From: JBOGZI01 sp050697275 | GTDB taxonomy: Bacteria; Actinomycetota; Thermoleophilia; Solirubrobacterales; 70-9 | Assembly (NCBI GenBank): GCA_050697275.1 | Contig: JBOGZI010000117.1 | Location: forward strand, 1-9,056 | Direction of reading: 5' to 3' | DNA: 9,056 bases | Shown: positions 1 through 6,491 of the stretch, in pieces | Layout: every line of letters begins with the position of its first letter | How positions within the stretch are numbered: position 1 is the first letter of the stretch | Program-made: the position numbers and the translations under genes | The notes under the pieces: generated by a model | What the model was told of the DNA's origin: nothing | What the model saw: only the letters and a program-made list of their open reading frames with translations | The model's database searches: none

Positions 1-1224
1 GACGTAGAACGCGACCTTCGCCCAGGAGAGGCGGTCGGCGAGCTCGGCGAGCCGGTGGCGCACGCGCAGGCTGCGGGTGTAGGGCTCCCTCGCGACCGCG
101 GCGGCGAGCCCGCTCTCGGCCTCGATCGACTGGACCAGGCGGCGGTAGGTGTAGCGGCCGGAGGCGACAACGTCGCGGTAGGCGGCCTCGGCGATCCGGT
201 GCCGCTCGGTGTCGCGCTGGATCAAGTCCAGCACCTCCTCGACGTTGGAGAGGTCCCGCTTCACCTCGATGTAGTGCTCGCCGGGCCGCAGCACCCCCGA
301 GTACTCCCCCTCGACCAGCACCTGGCAGGTCCGCGTGGCGCAGGCCTCCAGGTGCCGGGGCGAGATCGCGAACAGCTGCAGCTTGCCGTCCTCGCCGGGG
401 AAGCAGGCGGCCTCGACCTCCTCGAAGGAGGCTTCGGGGTGGGCGTCGAGGTAGCGCTGGGTGCGGACCATGAACTCGCCGTTGCGGTCGAGCACCGTCG
501 CCCCTCCCTCCGCCCCGAGGAAGTACTTGCAGGAGGCGAGGAAGCGGTACCAGTCGTCGCCGTGGTGGATGTCGGCCATGTCCACCGAGATGTCGGTCGC
601 CATCCCGCGCGGCTTGGCCGCAGGCGCGAACGCCTCGGCGAGCCGGCGCCGCAGCACGCCGTGCCGGCCCAGCGAGAGCAGCCCGCTCCAGGCTCGGTAG
701 CCGATCTCGATCGGACGCTCGGGCGTTTCCGCGACGATCCGATCCACCCGCCTCACCGTCTCCTCGTCGAGGTAGCCCGCCAGCATGCGGTGGAAGCGGA
801 CCCGGTCGTGATCGACCGTGGAGTAGATCTTCCGCCACTCCGACTCCGGGGCGAGCGAGAAGACGTGGTCGACCTCGAATTGCTCGATCAGGTCGGACAT
901 CAGGTCCGTGTAGATGCACTCGTCCTGGATCAGGGCGATCCGGGTTGGCGCGAGCTCCTTCAGGGCCTCGGCACGCCGCAGCTGCCAGGCGAGGATCGGG
1001 GGCTGCATCCGCTGCCCGGTGAGGGTGTGGTGGAAGACGACCGCGTCGAAGCGGATCCTGCGCAGCCAGCGGGGCACCCGCCGCACGCCCAGGTTGACGT
1101 AGAAGAAGCGGCTTCCCCCGTAGCGGCGGAAGGAGTAGAGGTGGTCGCGGTGCCAGGCGCGCAGCGGGTACTGCAGCAGCCCGTAGGCGATCAGCACGTT
1201 GGGGCGGTCACCCTCGGCTTGCAT
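1..1224 (-). CDS. CgeB-like glycosyltransferase, C-terminus beyond window edge (partial)
   Basis: The reading frame is open over 408 codons from ATG at 1224 to the left edge, with no stop, so the C-terminus is missing. It begins MQAEGDRPNVLIAYG, a plausible first beta strand of a GT-B Rossmann domain. A QDE motif (IALIQDE) lies near residue 109. Around residue 225 is WYRFLASCKYFLGAEGGA. From about residue 288 the pattern RHLEACATRTCQVLVEGEYSG, followed by RPGEHYIEVKRDLSN, resembles the C-terminal nucleotide-sugar-binding half of CgeB-like transferases (Pfam Glyco_trans_1_2). It is clearly paralogous to the gene at 3710-5098. The expected role is transfer of a sugar from an activated donor at the cytoplasmic face during glycan assembly; donor and acceptor cannot be read from sequence. 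It is divergent from the dehydrogenase at 1280 across 55 bp. An in-frame ATG at 1281 would add 19 residues but overlaps the opposing gene's start, and 1224 has a well-placed -10 box. Confidence 0.85.
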   Translation of the reverse strand, partial: MQAEGDRPNVLIAYGLLQYPLRAWHRDHLYSFRRYGGSRFFYVNLGVRRVPRWLRRIRFDAVVFHHTLTGQRMQPPILAWQLRRAEALKELAPTRIALIQDECIYTDLMSDLIEQFEVDHVFSLAPESEWRKIYSTVDHDRVRFHRMLAGYLDEETVRRVDRIVAETPERPIEIGYRAWSGLLSLGRHGVLRRRLAEAFAPAAKPRGMATDISVDMADIHHGDDWYRFLASCKYFLGAEGGATVLDRNGEFMVRTQRYLDAHPEASFEEVEAACFPGEDGKLQLFAISPRHLEACATRTCQVLVEGEYSGVLRPGEHYIEVKRDLSNVEEVLDLIQRDTERHRIAEAAYRDVVASGRYTYRRLVQSIEAESGLAAAVAREPYTRSLRVRHRLAELADRLSWAKVAFYV

Positions 1225-1234
1225 GACGCGGGCC

Positions 1235-1240
1235 AGAATA
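1235..1240 (-). promoter_or_regulatory. -10 box of the leftmost glycosyltransferase (near-leaderless promoter)
   Basis: On the minus strand TATTCT fits the actinobacterial TANNNT consensus and ends 10 nt before the ATG at 1224. A start site 7 nt after the hexamer would leave a leader of about 4 nt. No Shine-Dalgarno sequence and no well-spaced -35 are visible; TTGACG at 1257-1252 is only 11 nt away, too close for a standard promoter. Confidence 0.5.
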
Positions 1241-1263
1241 GGGACGACGCTCGTCAAGGTCCC

Positions 1264-1269
1264 TAGACT
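1264..1269 (+). promoter_or_regulatory. -10 box of the UDP-sugar dehydrogenase (near-leaderless promoter)
   Basis: TAGACT fits TANNNT and ends 10 nt before ATG at 1280, exactly mirroring the spacing on the opposite strand. The same five bases, GTCCC, precede the hexamer on both strands. No ribosome-binding site separates it from the start, so the mRNA would carry a leader of only about 4 nt. Confidence 0.55.
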
Positions 1270-1279
1270 TTCGGCGGTC

Positions 1280-2575
1280 ATGGCCACGAAAGTCGGGATC
1301 GTCGGCCTCGGCTACGTCGGTCTACCCCTCGGCGTCGCCTTCGCGGAGGCGGGGCACGAGGTGGTGGGCCTGGACGCCGATCCCCGCAAGATCGACGCCC
1401 TCGCCGAGGGCCGCAGCTACGTCGAGGACGTCTCCTCGGAGCGCCTCGCCGCGCTCGTGATGCGAGGGGCCCCCGGACGCGAAGCGGAGGAGGCCCCGTC
1501 AGGAAGTTTGGCCGCCACCGGCCGCTCGGCGGACCTCACCTCGTGCGACGCGGTGATCATCTGCGTCCCGACTCCGCTGACCACCTCCCGCGAGCCGGAC
1601 CTGAGCCACATGGTGGACGCCGCCACCTCGCTCGCCGCCGTGCTGCAGAAGGGGCAGCTGATCGTGCTCGAGTCGACCACCTATCCGGGCACCACCCGCG
1701 AGCGGCTCAAGCCGATCCTCGAGGAGTCGGGCCTCGCTGCGGGGCGCGACTTCAACCTCGCCTTCAGCCCGGAGCGGATCGATCCGGGCCGCACCGACTA
1801 CACGATCAAGACCACCCCGAAGGTGGTCGGCGGCCTCACCGAGGCCTGCGCCGAGCGGGCCGCGGCCCTCTACGGCGAGATCTGCGACGAGGTGGTCACA
1901 GTCTCGAGCCCCGACGCCGCGGAGCTGTCCAAGCTGCTGGAGAACATCTTCCGCTCGGTCAACATTGCGCTCGTCAACGAGATGGCGGTGCTCTGCGAGC
2001 GGCTCGGGATCGACGTCTGGGAGGTGATCGACGCCGCCTCCACCAAGCCCTACGGCTTCATGCGCTTCGAGCCCGGCCCCGGCATGGGCGGCCACTGCCT
2101 GCCGGTGGACCCCTTCTACCTCGCCTTCAAGGCTCGCGAGCACGACTTCTACACCGAGTTCATCGAGCTGGCCGGGAAGATCAACCAGAACCAGCCGCAC
2201 TGGTGCGTGCAGCGGATCGAGCGCACCCTCAACGACGCGGCCAAGCCGACCCATGGCTCCAAGATCCTGCTGCTCGGGGTCTCCTACAAGTCCGGCGTCG
2301 GCGACATCCGCGAGTCCCCCGCGCTGAAGATCATCAAGCTGCTGCGCGAACGCGGCGGCGATGTCTCCTACCACGACCCGCATGTACCGGAGCTGACCGA
2401 CCAGGGCCTGCGCTCGGCCGATCTCGACGAGGCCACCCGTGAGGCCGACCTGGTCTGCATCGTCACCGCGCATCCCGAGGTGGACCACCAGAAGATGGTG
2501 GACGAGGCCGCCCTGGTGCTCGACTTCCGGGGCGTGACGCGTGGGATGCGCGCGCACAACGTGGTTCGCCTCTGA
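1280..2575 (+). CDS. UDP-sugar 6-dehydrogenase, WbpA/TviB type
   Basis: This 431-residue NAD-dependent enzyme oxidises C6 of a UDP-hexose to the uronic acid in two steps. The N-terminal NAD fold starts VGIVGLGYVGLPL (residues 5-17). It continues with CVPTPL, ESTTYPGTT, SPERIDPGR and the central-helix motif ENIFRSVNIALVNE. Catalytic Cys273 lies in GMGGHCLPVDP, and the C-terminal UDP-binding domain carries SYKSGVGDIRESPA and DPHVP. SPERIDPGR and GHCLPVDP favour the N-acetylhexosamine branch (UDP-GlcNAc or UDP-ManNAc) over UDP-glucose, but substrate is not settled. ATG at 1280 is chosen because it places MATKV just before the Rossmann strand and follows a -10 box; an upstream GTG at 1199 would add 27 non-homologous residues and overlap the divergent gene. 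Residues about 62-76 look inserted (see 1463-1507). The WbpB-like gene follows after 32 nt, fitting consecutive pathway steps. Confidence 0.95.
   Translation: MATKVGIVGLGYVGLPLGVAFAEAGHEVVGLDADPRKIDALAEGRSYVEDVSSERLAALVMRGAPGREAEEAPSGSLAATGRSADLTSCDAVIICVPTPLTTSREPDLSHMVDAATSLAAVLQKGQLIVLESTTYPGTTRERLKPILEESGLAAGRDFNLAFSPERIDPGRTDYTIKTTPKVVGGLTEACAERAAALYGEICDEVVTVSSPDAAELSKLLENIFRSVNIALVNEMAVLCERLGIDVWEVIDAASTKPYGFMRFEPGPGMGGHCLPVDPFYLAFKAREHDFYTEFIELAGKINQNQPHWCVQRIERTLNDAAKPTHGSKILLLGVSYKSGVGDIRESPALKIIKLLRERGGDVSYHDPHVPELTDQGLRSADLDEATREADLVCIVTAHPEVDHQKMVDEAALVLDFRGVTRGMRAHNVVRL
1463..1507 (+). repeat. Palindromic, in-frame insert inside the dehydrogenase gene (REP-like candidate)
   Basis: This stretch encodes RGAPGREAEEAPSGS (residues 62-76), between the helix SSERLAAL and the strand CDAVIICVP. 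In the relatives I remember, about 15 residues join these elements; here there are about 29. GGGGCC at 1466-1471 pairs with GGCCCC at 1492-1497, and CGC-GAA-GCG at 1478-1486 forms an inner hairpin. The codons CGA, TCA, AGT and TTG here and just after are unusual for this gene, which otherwise prefers G/C-ending codons. The length is a multiple of three and the frame is kept. This would fit a small mobile palindromic element tolerated in a surface loop. No second copy was seen in the window, so repeat status is inferred. Confidence 0.4.
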
Positions 2576-2588
2576 TGGCCTCGGCAGC

Positions 2589-2594
2589 TAGCCT
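2589..2594 (+). promoter_or_regulatory. Candidate -10 box of the first WbpB-like oxidoreductase
   Basis: TAGCCT (TANNNT) lies in the 32-nt gap after the dehydrogenase stop and ends 13 nt before ATG at 2608, giving a leader of about 7 nt with no Shine-Dalgarno sequence. It supports the start at 2608 over the overlapping ATG at 2575. The gene may also be read through from the upstream promoter. Confidence 0.4.
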
Positions 2595-2607
2595 TCCCGA
2601 CTCCGGC

Positions 2608-3645
2608 ATGAGCAATCCGGTTCGAATCGGCATGGTCGGGCTCGGCTACTGGGGGCCGAACGTCGCCCGAAATCTCGACGCCCTAGCAGGCTGCGAGCTG
2701 ACCTGGTGCTGTGACGCGGACGACGCGGCACGCGACAAGTGGAGCCGCGTCTACAAGGAAACCCGCTTCACGCACGATCTCGACGAGCTGCTCAACGATT
2801 CGCAGCTCGATGCGGTGGCGATCACCACCCCGGTGCCGACCCACGCCTCGCTCGCCGAGACGGCGATCGAGGCCGGCAAGCACTGCTTCGTCGAGAAGCC
2901 GCTGGCGCAGAACGTCGCCGACGCCGAGCGCGTCGCCGCACTCGCCGAGGAGCACGGCAAGGTGCTGATGGTCGGGCATCTGCTCGAGTACCACCCCGGG
3001 GTTCAGCAGCTGCGCGAGATGATCCAGGAGGGCTCGCTCGGGGATATCCGCTACATGTACGCGCAGCGGCTCAACCTCGGCCGTCTGCGCCTCGACGAGA
3101 ACGCGCTCTGGAGCCTCGGCGCACACGACGTCTCGGTGCTGCTCAGTCTCGCCGACGAGCTGCCGACGGAGGTCTCGGCCCGCGGCGAGGCCTACATCAC
3201 CGAGGGGGTCGAGGACGTCGTCTTCGGGTACCTGCGCTTTGAGTCCGGCCTCGCCGGCCACCTCCACCTCTCCTGGCTCGACCCGCACAAGGAGCGAAAG
3301 ATCACCGTGGTCGGCTCACGGCGGATGGCGTCGCTCAACGACATGGAGATGGAGCGAAAGCTGACTGTCTATGACAAGGGCTTCGACCCTCAGCAGAGCT
3401 CGTTCGGCGACCGCGAGTACGTGACCCGAGCGGCCGGAATCTGGAGCCCGCCGATCCCCCACCGGGAGCCTTTGGCGATCGAGTGCGAGCACTTCGTCGA
3501 CTGCGTGCGGAACGGCGCCACCCCCCGTTCCGACGGCGCCAGCGGTGCCCGGGTCGTCCGCGTCCTGGAGGCGCTTCAGGCCTCCCTGGATGCCGGCGGC
3601 GCCCCGCAGCCGGTGGGCGCGGTAACGACGGCTACCGGCGCCTGA
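2608..3645 (+). CDS. Gfo/Idh/MocA oxidoreductase, WbpB-like (copy 1)
   Basis: This 345-residue NAD(P)-dependent oxidoreductase has the Rossmann motif GMVGLGYWGPNVARNL at its N-terminus and the family EKP motif (FVEKPLAQ, Lys97). A probable active-site segment, ENALWSLGAHDVSVL, carries His173. The C-terminal sheet domain includes SWLDPHKERKITVVGS and ends with RVLEALQASL. Such enzymes oxidise or reduce a sugar ring hydroxyl. WbpB/WlbA relatives form the 3-keto derivative of UDP-GlcNAc uronic acid, the step after a WbpA-type dehydrogenase, and the immediately preceding gene is such a dehydrogenase. The exact substrate is inferred from that context. ATG at 2608 gives nearly the same length and N-terminus as the paralogue at 6505 (343 residues); ATG at 2575 overlaps the upstream stop and would add 11 residues with no counterpart there. 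By eye the two copies are more than half identical along their length. Confidence 0.9.
   Translation: MSNPVRIGMVGLGYWGPNVARNLDALAGCELTWCCDADDAARDKWSRVYKETRFTHDLDELLNDSQLDAVAITTPVPTHASLAETAIEAGKHCFVEKPLAQNVADAERVAALAEEHGKVLMVGHLLEYHPGVQQLREMIQEGSLGDIRYMYAQRLNLGRLRLDENALWSLGAHDVSVLLSLADELPTEVSARGEAYITEGVEDVVFGYLRFESGLAGHLHLSWLDPHKERKITVVGSRRMASLNDMEMERKLTVYDKGFDPQQSSFGDREYVTRAAGIWSPPIPHREPLAIECEHFVDCVRNGATPRSDGASGARVVRVLEALQASLDAGGAPQPVGAVTTATGA
3559..3587 (+). repeat. 29-bp exact repeat, copy A (3' end of oxidoreductase 1)
   Basis: These 29 bases are identical to 7441-7469, including every third codon position. Both encode RVLEALQASL near the C-terminus of the two WbpB-like paralogues. The flanking bases differ on both sides. 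Conservation without silent changes could reflect recent gene conversion or simply shared codon preference. Confidence 0.75.
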
Positions 3646-3650
3646 TCGCG

Positions 3651-3703
3651 AGCCCCGACGGGTAGCGACGGCCGCACCATGCCTGGGCGCCGCTGTCGGG
3701 GCT
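3651..3703. terminator. Inverted repeat between convergent genes, candidate bidirectional terminator
   Basis: AGCCCCGAC at 3651-3659 is perfectly inverted as GTCGGGGCT at 3695-3703. AGCG at 3664-3667 and CGCT at 3691-3694 can extend the stem past a 4-nt bulge. It fills the 64-bp gap between two converging genes, the usual place for a shared terminator. There is no T-run, so classical intrinsic termination is not shown. Confidence 0.45.
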
Positions 3704-3709
3704 GAGCCC

Positions 3710-5098
3710 TCAGGGGGCGGTCGCGGAGCGGCGCTTGGTCACCAGGCGGGCGATCTGCCGCGTGGGCCAGACGATCGGCCGGGAGGCGATGTAGATCGCC
3801 AGGCGCAGCGGCGGAACGGTGAACCGCCAGATCCGGGGGTATCGGCGGTAGAGCCAGAAGGTCGCGCCACCGATGTAGCGGCGAAACGCCCGGTAGATCG
3901 ACCGCCCACCGAGCTGCTGCTGCACCTCGGCGGGGTCCGGAGCTCGCCCCGGGGGGCTGAGACCGGCGTCGATCAGTGCCTGGTCGAAGCCGGCGATGAA
4001 GCGCTCGTAGCTGTAGTCGCCCGACGCGATCAGGTCGCGATGCGCGTTTTCGGCCAGCTCGCGCCTCACCGCGGGGTCGCGGAACGCCTCGATCACCTCG
4101 TCGAAGTTCGAGAGGTCCTTCTTCAGCGGGATGTAGTGCTCCATCGGTCGCAGCGCTCCGGAGTAGCGGCCCTCGTACATGACTTGGCAGATGCGCAGGG
4201 CCGCCGCCTCGAAGTGCCGCGAGCTGGTCGTTCGCAGGGGCACCTTCCAGTCCCAGCGGCCGAGCGCGCCCTGCTCCAGGCGCTCGATGGTCGGATTCTC
4301 TCCAGCGGCGAGCAACGCCTCGTACTCCTCGCGCACCTCGTCCTCGAGGTCGACGCAGGAAGCCCCCGACTCGGTGCCGAGGAAGCCCTTGCAGCGGGCC
4401 ATGAAGCGATACCAGGCATCACCGTAGAGGCGGTCTTGCTCGCGCACGCTGACGTCGAGCCTCAGGTCGGCCGCGGCGCGCTCTCTGAATCGCTCAGCGA
4501 TCTCGACCTTCTCCATCCCGCCCCGGCCGAAGAAGGGCGGGGTGGGGCGAGCCCGGTAGCCGATGTCTGTGTCGCGCTCCCCGTCGGGGCGGTGCAGGCT
4601 CTCGGCGGTGGCGAGCATGTGGGGGTGCACATACGCGGGCACGTGACTGACCAGGGTCGGCACCCGCGTGTAGCGGCGGTAAGTCTGGTCGAAGTACTCG
4701 GGCTCGATGCAGGTGTAGACGCAGTCGAAGCGGTAGCGGTCGAGGAAGGCGAAGCGCTTCTGGCAGTACTGGTGCTCGTCCTGGAAGAAGGCGAGCTTGT
4801 AGCTGCGCTCGGCGGCATCGAGATAGCCGAGGAAGCCCTCGTCGAGCATGTAGGGCGCCGGACCGCTGGCGAAGACCGAGTAGTGCACCACGATCAGATC
4901 GAAGCTGAGCGCCGCGAGGCGCCGCGGAAAGCCCTGGTCGGTGTTCAGCTTCCAGAACGGAAAGCGCGAGTAGCGCTCGAAGGCGTTGATGTGGTCGCTG
5001 ATCGTCGCCGCATCAGGGAAGAGGGCCGGCCGGTGGTACAGCAGAAGAGCCCCCCGGACGTGCCGCTTTGGCGAGCTCACGCCCGCCTCTGGTTCCAT
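3710..5098 (-). CDS. CgeB-like glycosyltransferase (second copy)
   Basis: This protein of about 462 residues has GT-B style. It starts with the strand ALLLYHRP, has FFQDE in the N-terminal half, and WYRFMARCKGFLGTESGA near residue 228. From about residue 293 it carries RHFEAAALRICQVMYEGRYSG, then RPMEHYIPLKKDLSN, resembling the C-terminal half of CgeB-type transferases (Glyco_trans_1_2). The motifs match the gene at 1-1224 in the same order, so the two are paralogues. After the catalytic region a basic, partly hydrophobic tail of about 60 residues (with FWLYRRYPRIWRFTVPPL) may bind the membrane surface. It probably adds a sugar to a lipid-linked or surface glycan. ATG at 5098 is preferred because it places the first strand near the terminus; GTG at 5119 would leave only 3 nt after the upstream glycosyltransferase stop and is possible. 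The two genes likely form one operon. Confidence 0.88.
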   Translation of the reverse strand: MEPEAGVSSPKRHVRGALLLYHRPALFPDAATISDHINAFERYSRFPFWKLNTDQGFPRRLAALSFDLIVVHYSVFASGPAPYMLDEGFLGYLDAAERSYKLAFFQDEHQYCQKRFAFLDRYRFDCVYTCIEPEYFDQTYRRYTRVPTLVSHVPAYVHPHMLATAESLHRPDGERDTDIGYRARPTPPFFGRGGMEKVEIAERFRERAAADLRLDVSVREQDRLYGDAWYRFMARCKGFLGTESGASCVDLEDEVREEYEALLAAGENPTIERLEQGALGRWDWKVPLRTTSSRHFEAAALRICQVMYEGRYSGALRPMEHYIPLKKDLSNFDEVIEAFRDPAVRRELAENAHRDLIASGDYSYERFIAGFDQALIDAGLSPPGRAPDPAEVQQQLGGRSIYRAFRRYIGGATFWLYRRYPRIWRFTVPPLRLAIYIASRPIVWPTRQIARLVTKRRSATAP

Positions 5099-5122
5099 CG
5101 TTGGCCCCGCCGGACCCACCTG

Positions 5123-6397
5123 TCATCCATTCTGTATCGCCGACCTCACCATCTCAGCCAGCCTGGCCTCCTCGTGCTCCCAGCTAAGTACCTGCCTGGC
5201 CCGCTCAACGTTCGCTTTGTACTGATCTAGCAGCTCCGGACTCTCGCTGAGAGCGAGCACGGCCGCCACGATCGAGTCCGGGTCCTCGGCGTCCACTTGG
5301 AGTCCCAGCCCGTGTTCCTCGGCCAATGCGCGGACCTCGGGCAGCGGCGGATAAAGGATCGGCAGCCCGGCCGCCACCGCACTGAAGAACCGCGTCGGCA
5401 GCGCATGCAGGTGGACATCGCCGGCGCGGGTGTTCACGAACGCGACGTCCGCCGTAGCGATCGCGCTGGTCACCTCCGTGGGGGCAACCGGAGCGAGGAG
5501 GTGAACCCGCCCTGTGAGCCCAAGGCGCTCCACCTCGCCAGCGTGTTTCTCGTACCCGCTGCCCATCAACGTTAGGTGGACTCGATCGGGCAGCCTCGCG
5601 AGGGCCTGCAGCGCCTCGGTCACGGCATCAGAGGGTTTCTCGTTGCCCGCCACCACCAGGAGGAAGGTGCCACGCTCGAGGCCGGAGGCTCGCCGAACGT
5701 CGGCGGAGCACTCCTCGTCTAAGCGCATGTCGTGGAGGTTCCGGACGACGAGCGGCCGCCGCCCGTAGCGGCGCTCCAGTAGGCCGGCGACGCCCTCGCT
5801 GACGGTGACGAACGAGTCCGCCCGACGCACGCAGCGGCGCTCCACCATGCGGAGGAGCAGCTTGAAGACGTGCGGGTACCAGCGATACCCGGGCCAGGCC
5901 CAGTAGGCGTCGTTAGCGTCGTAGACGAACCGCGCCCCCGTCCGCTTGCACATCCTCCAGACGGCTGGGAACTGCCAGAAGAATGTGAGGTAATAGAGGT
6001 CCGCGTTGGGCAGCGCCTCCAGGGTCAGCTCGTTATCCCGGCGATAGCTCCGAAGCAGGACGCGGGCCAGCCGGTACTCGTGGTTCCACCAGAGACGCAG
6101 CCGGAGCACGTCCGCGCCGATCCGCTTCAGAATCATCGAAACCGGGCGCGGCATCGCCTCGACGAGTGGATGGGAGCGTGGCCTCTCCGTCGCGGACGGC
6201 GCCGCCGCCGACTGCGGCACGGGGGTCTCGCTATCCCCGCCCTGGTCCCGTAGCGATTCGGCATCGGAGACCGTGACCAGCTCGAAGGGGAGCTGCTCGG
6301 ATGCGAGCGCGCTCGGCTCGCCCTCGACCACGGTCGGGGCGTACCCGAGACGACCCAGCGACGATGCGACCTGGAAGGTCCGCTTGTCGCGCTGCAC
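5123..6397 (-). CDS. GT-B glycosyltransferase (GT4-like), true N-terminus probably upstream
   Basis: From GTG at 6397 the protein has 424 residues. The opening QRDKRTFQVASSLGRLGY matches the RDxR..K.A..LA..GY helix of GT4-type transferases, which normally follows the first beta strand. That strand is encoded just upstream in frame (RIVAITRIAV), but no ATG, GTG or TTG lies in this frame before the stop at 6493-6491. ATC at 6439 or CTG at 6487 are the remaining possibilities. Further on are YDANDAYWAW (near 159), VTVSEGVAGLLERRYG, VVAGNEKPSDAV (near 249, donor-domain start) and PTRFFSAVAAGLPILYPPLPE (near 332). In the last motif the Glu usual in FE...AAG is replaced by Ser. A Ser/Pro-rich linker lies near residues 50-80. 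It leads the minus-strand pair with the CgeB-like gene and is divergent from the oxidoreductase at 6505. Its role is probably sugar transfer in glycan assembly; the substrate is unknown. Confidence 0.85.
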   Translation of the reverse strand: MQRDKRTFQVASSLGRLGYAPTVVEGEPSALASEQLPFELVTVSDAESLRDQGGDSETPVPQSAAAPSATERPRSHPLVEAMPRPVSMILKRIGADVLRLRLWWNHEYRLARVLLRSYRRDNELTLEALPNADLYYLTFFWQFPAVWRMCKRTGARFVYDANDAYWAWPGYRWYPHVFKLLLRMVERRCVRRADSFVTVSEGVAGLLERRYGRRPLVVRNLHDMRLDEECSADVRRASGLERGTFLLVVAGNEKPSDAVTEALQALARLPDRVHLTLMGSGYEKHAGEVERLGLTGRVHLLAPVAPTEVTSAIATADVAFVNTRAGDVHLHALPTRFFSAVAAGLPILYPPLPEVRALAEEHGLGLQVDAEDPDSIVAAVLALSESPELLDQYKANVERARQVLSWEHEEARLAEMVRSAIQNG

Positions 6398-6447
6398 GGC
6401 GATCCTGGTGATCGCGACGATTCTCGGGGCGGCGTCGATGGCGCTGC

Positions 6448-6453
6448 AAGGTA
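6448..6453 (-). promoter_or_regulatory. Candidate -10 box for the minus-strand glycosyltransferase pair
   Basis: On the minus strand TACCTT fits TANNNT. It ends 8 nt before ATC at 6439, the codon that would restore the missing N-terminal strand of the glycosyltransferase. That spacing equals the one before the epimerase at 7559. No -35 is evident. If this is the promoter, the GTG at 6397 would sit behind a leader of about 44 nt. Confidence 0.35.
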
Positions 6454-6491
6454 GCTGAGCGCCGGCGCCCGTCCGGGCCTGAATCAGCCTC

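Larger units (their letters stand above)
1235..1269. repeat. Imperfect dyad between divergent genes, candidate operator
   Basis: TAGGGAC at 1239-1245 is repeated inverted as GTCCCTA at 1259-1265. Extending outward, 9 of 11 positions match (1235-1245 against 1259-1269). Between the arms, GACG (1246-1249) and CGTC (1252-1255) form a second, inner inverted pair. Each outer arm contains the -10 hexamer of one divergent gene. The symmetry centre at 1252 is also the exact midpoint of the two start codons (1222-1224 and 1280-1282). A protein bound here could govern both promoters, or the arms may simply be mirrored copies of one promoter. That use is inferred; the symmetry is directly visible. Confidence 0.6.

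Noticed and set aside
1252..1257. TTGACG on the minus strand as a -35 element for the first glycosyltransferase
   Set aside because: The spacer to TATTCT is only 11 nt, far from the usual 16-18 nt.
55..1266. Long plus-strand open frame of 403 codons opposite the first glycosyltransferase
   Set aside because: The minus strand has continuous glycosyltransferase homology. The plus frame gives low-complexity, Val/Gly/Arg/Pro-rich sequence typical of antisense frames in GC-rich DNA.
1199..1279. Extended N-terminus of the dehydrogenase from GTG at 1199
   Set aside because: The added 27 residues overlap the divergent gene and its promoter and precede the canonical Rossmann start. ATG at 1280 is better supported.
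1225..1281. ATG at 1281 (minus) as start of the first glycosyltransferase
   Set aside because: It would overlap the dehydrogenase start codon and read through the dyad promoter; the -10 box at 1235-1240 fits ATG 1224.
1499..2557. Minus-strand open frame of 352 codons inside the dehydrogenase gene
   Set aside because: The plus strand encodes every dehydrogenase motif in order; the antisense frame is a by-product of G/C at third positions.
4040..5230. Plus-strand open frame of 396 codons opposite the second CgeB-like transferase
   Set aside because: It crosses the boundary between two well-supported minus-strand genes and has no recognisable domain.
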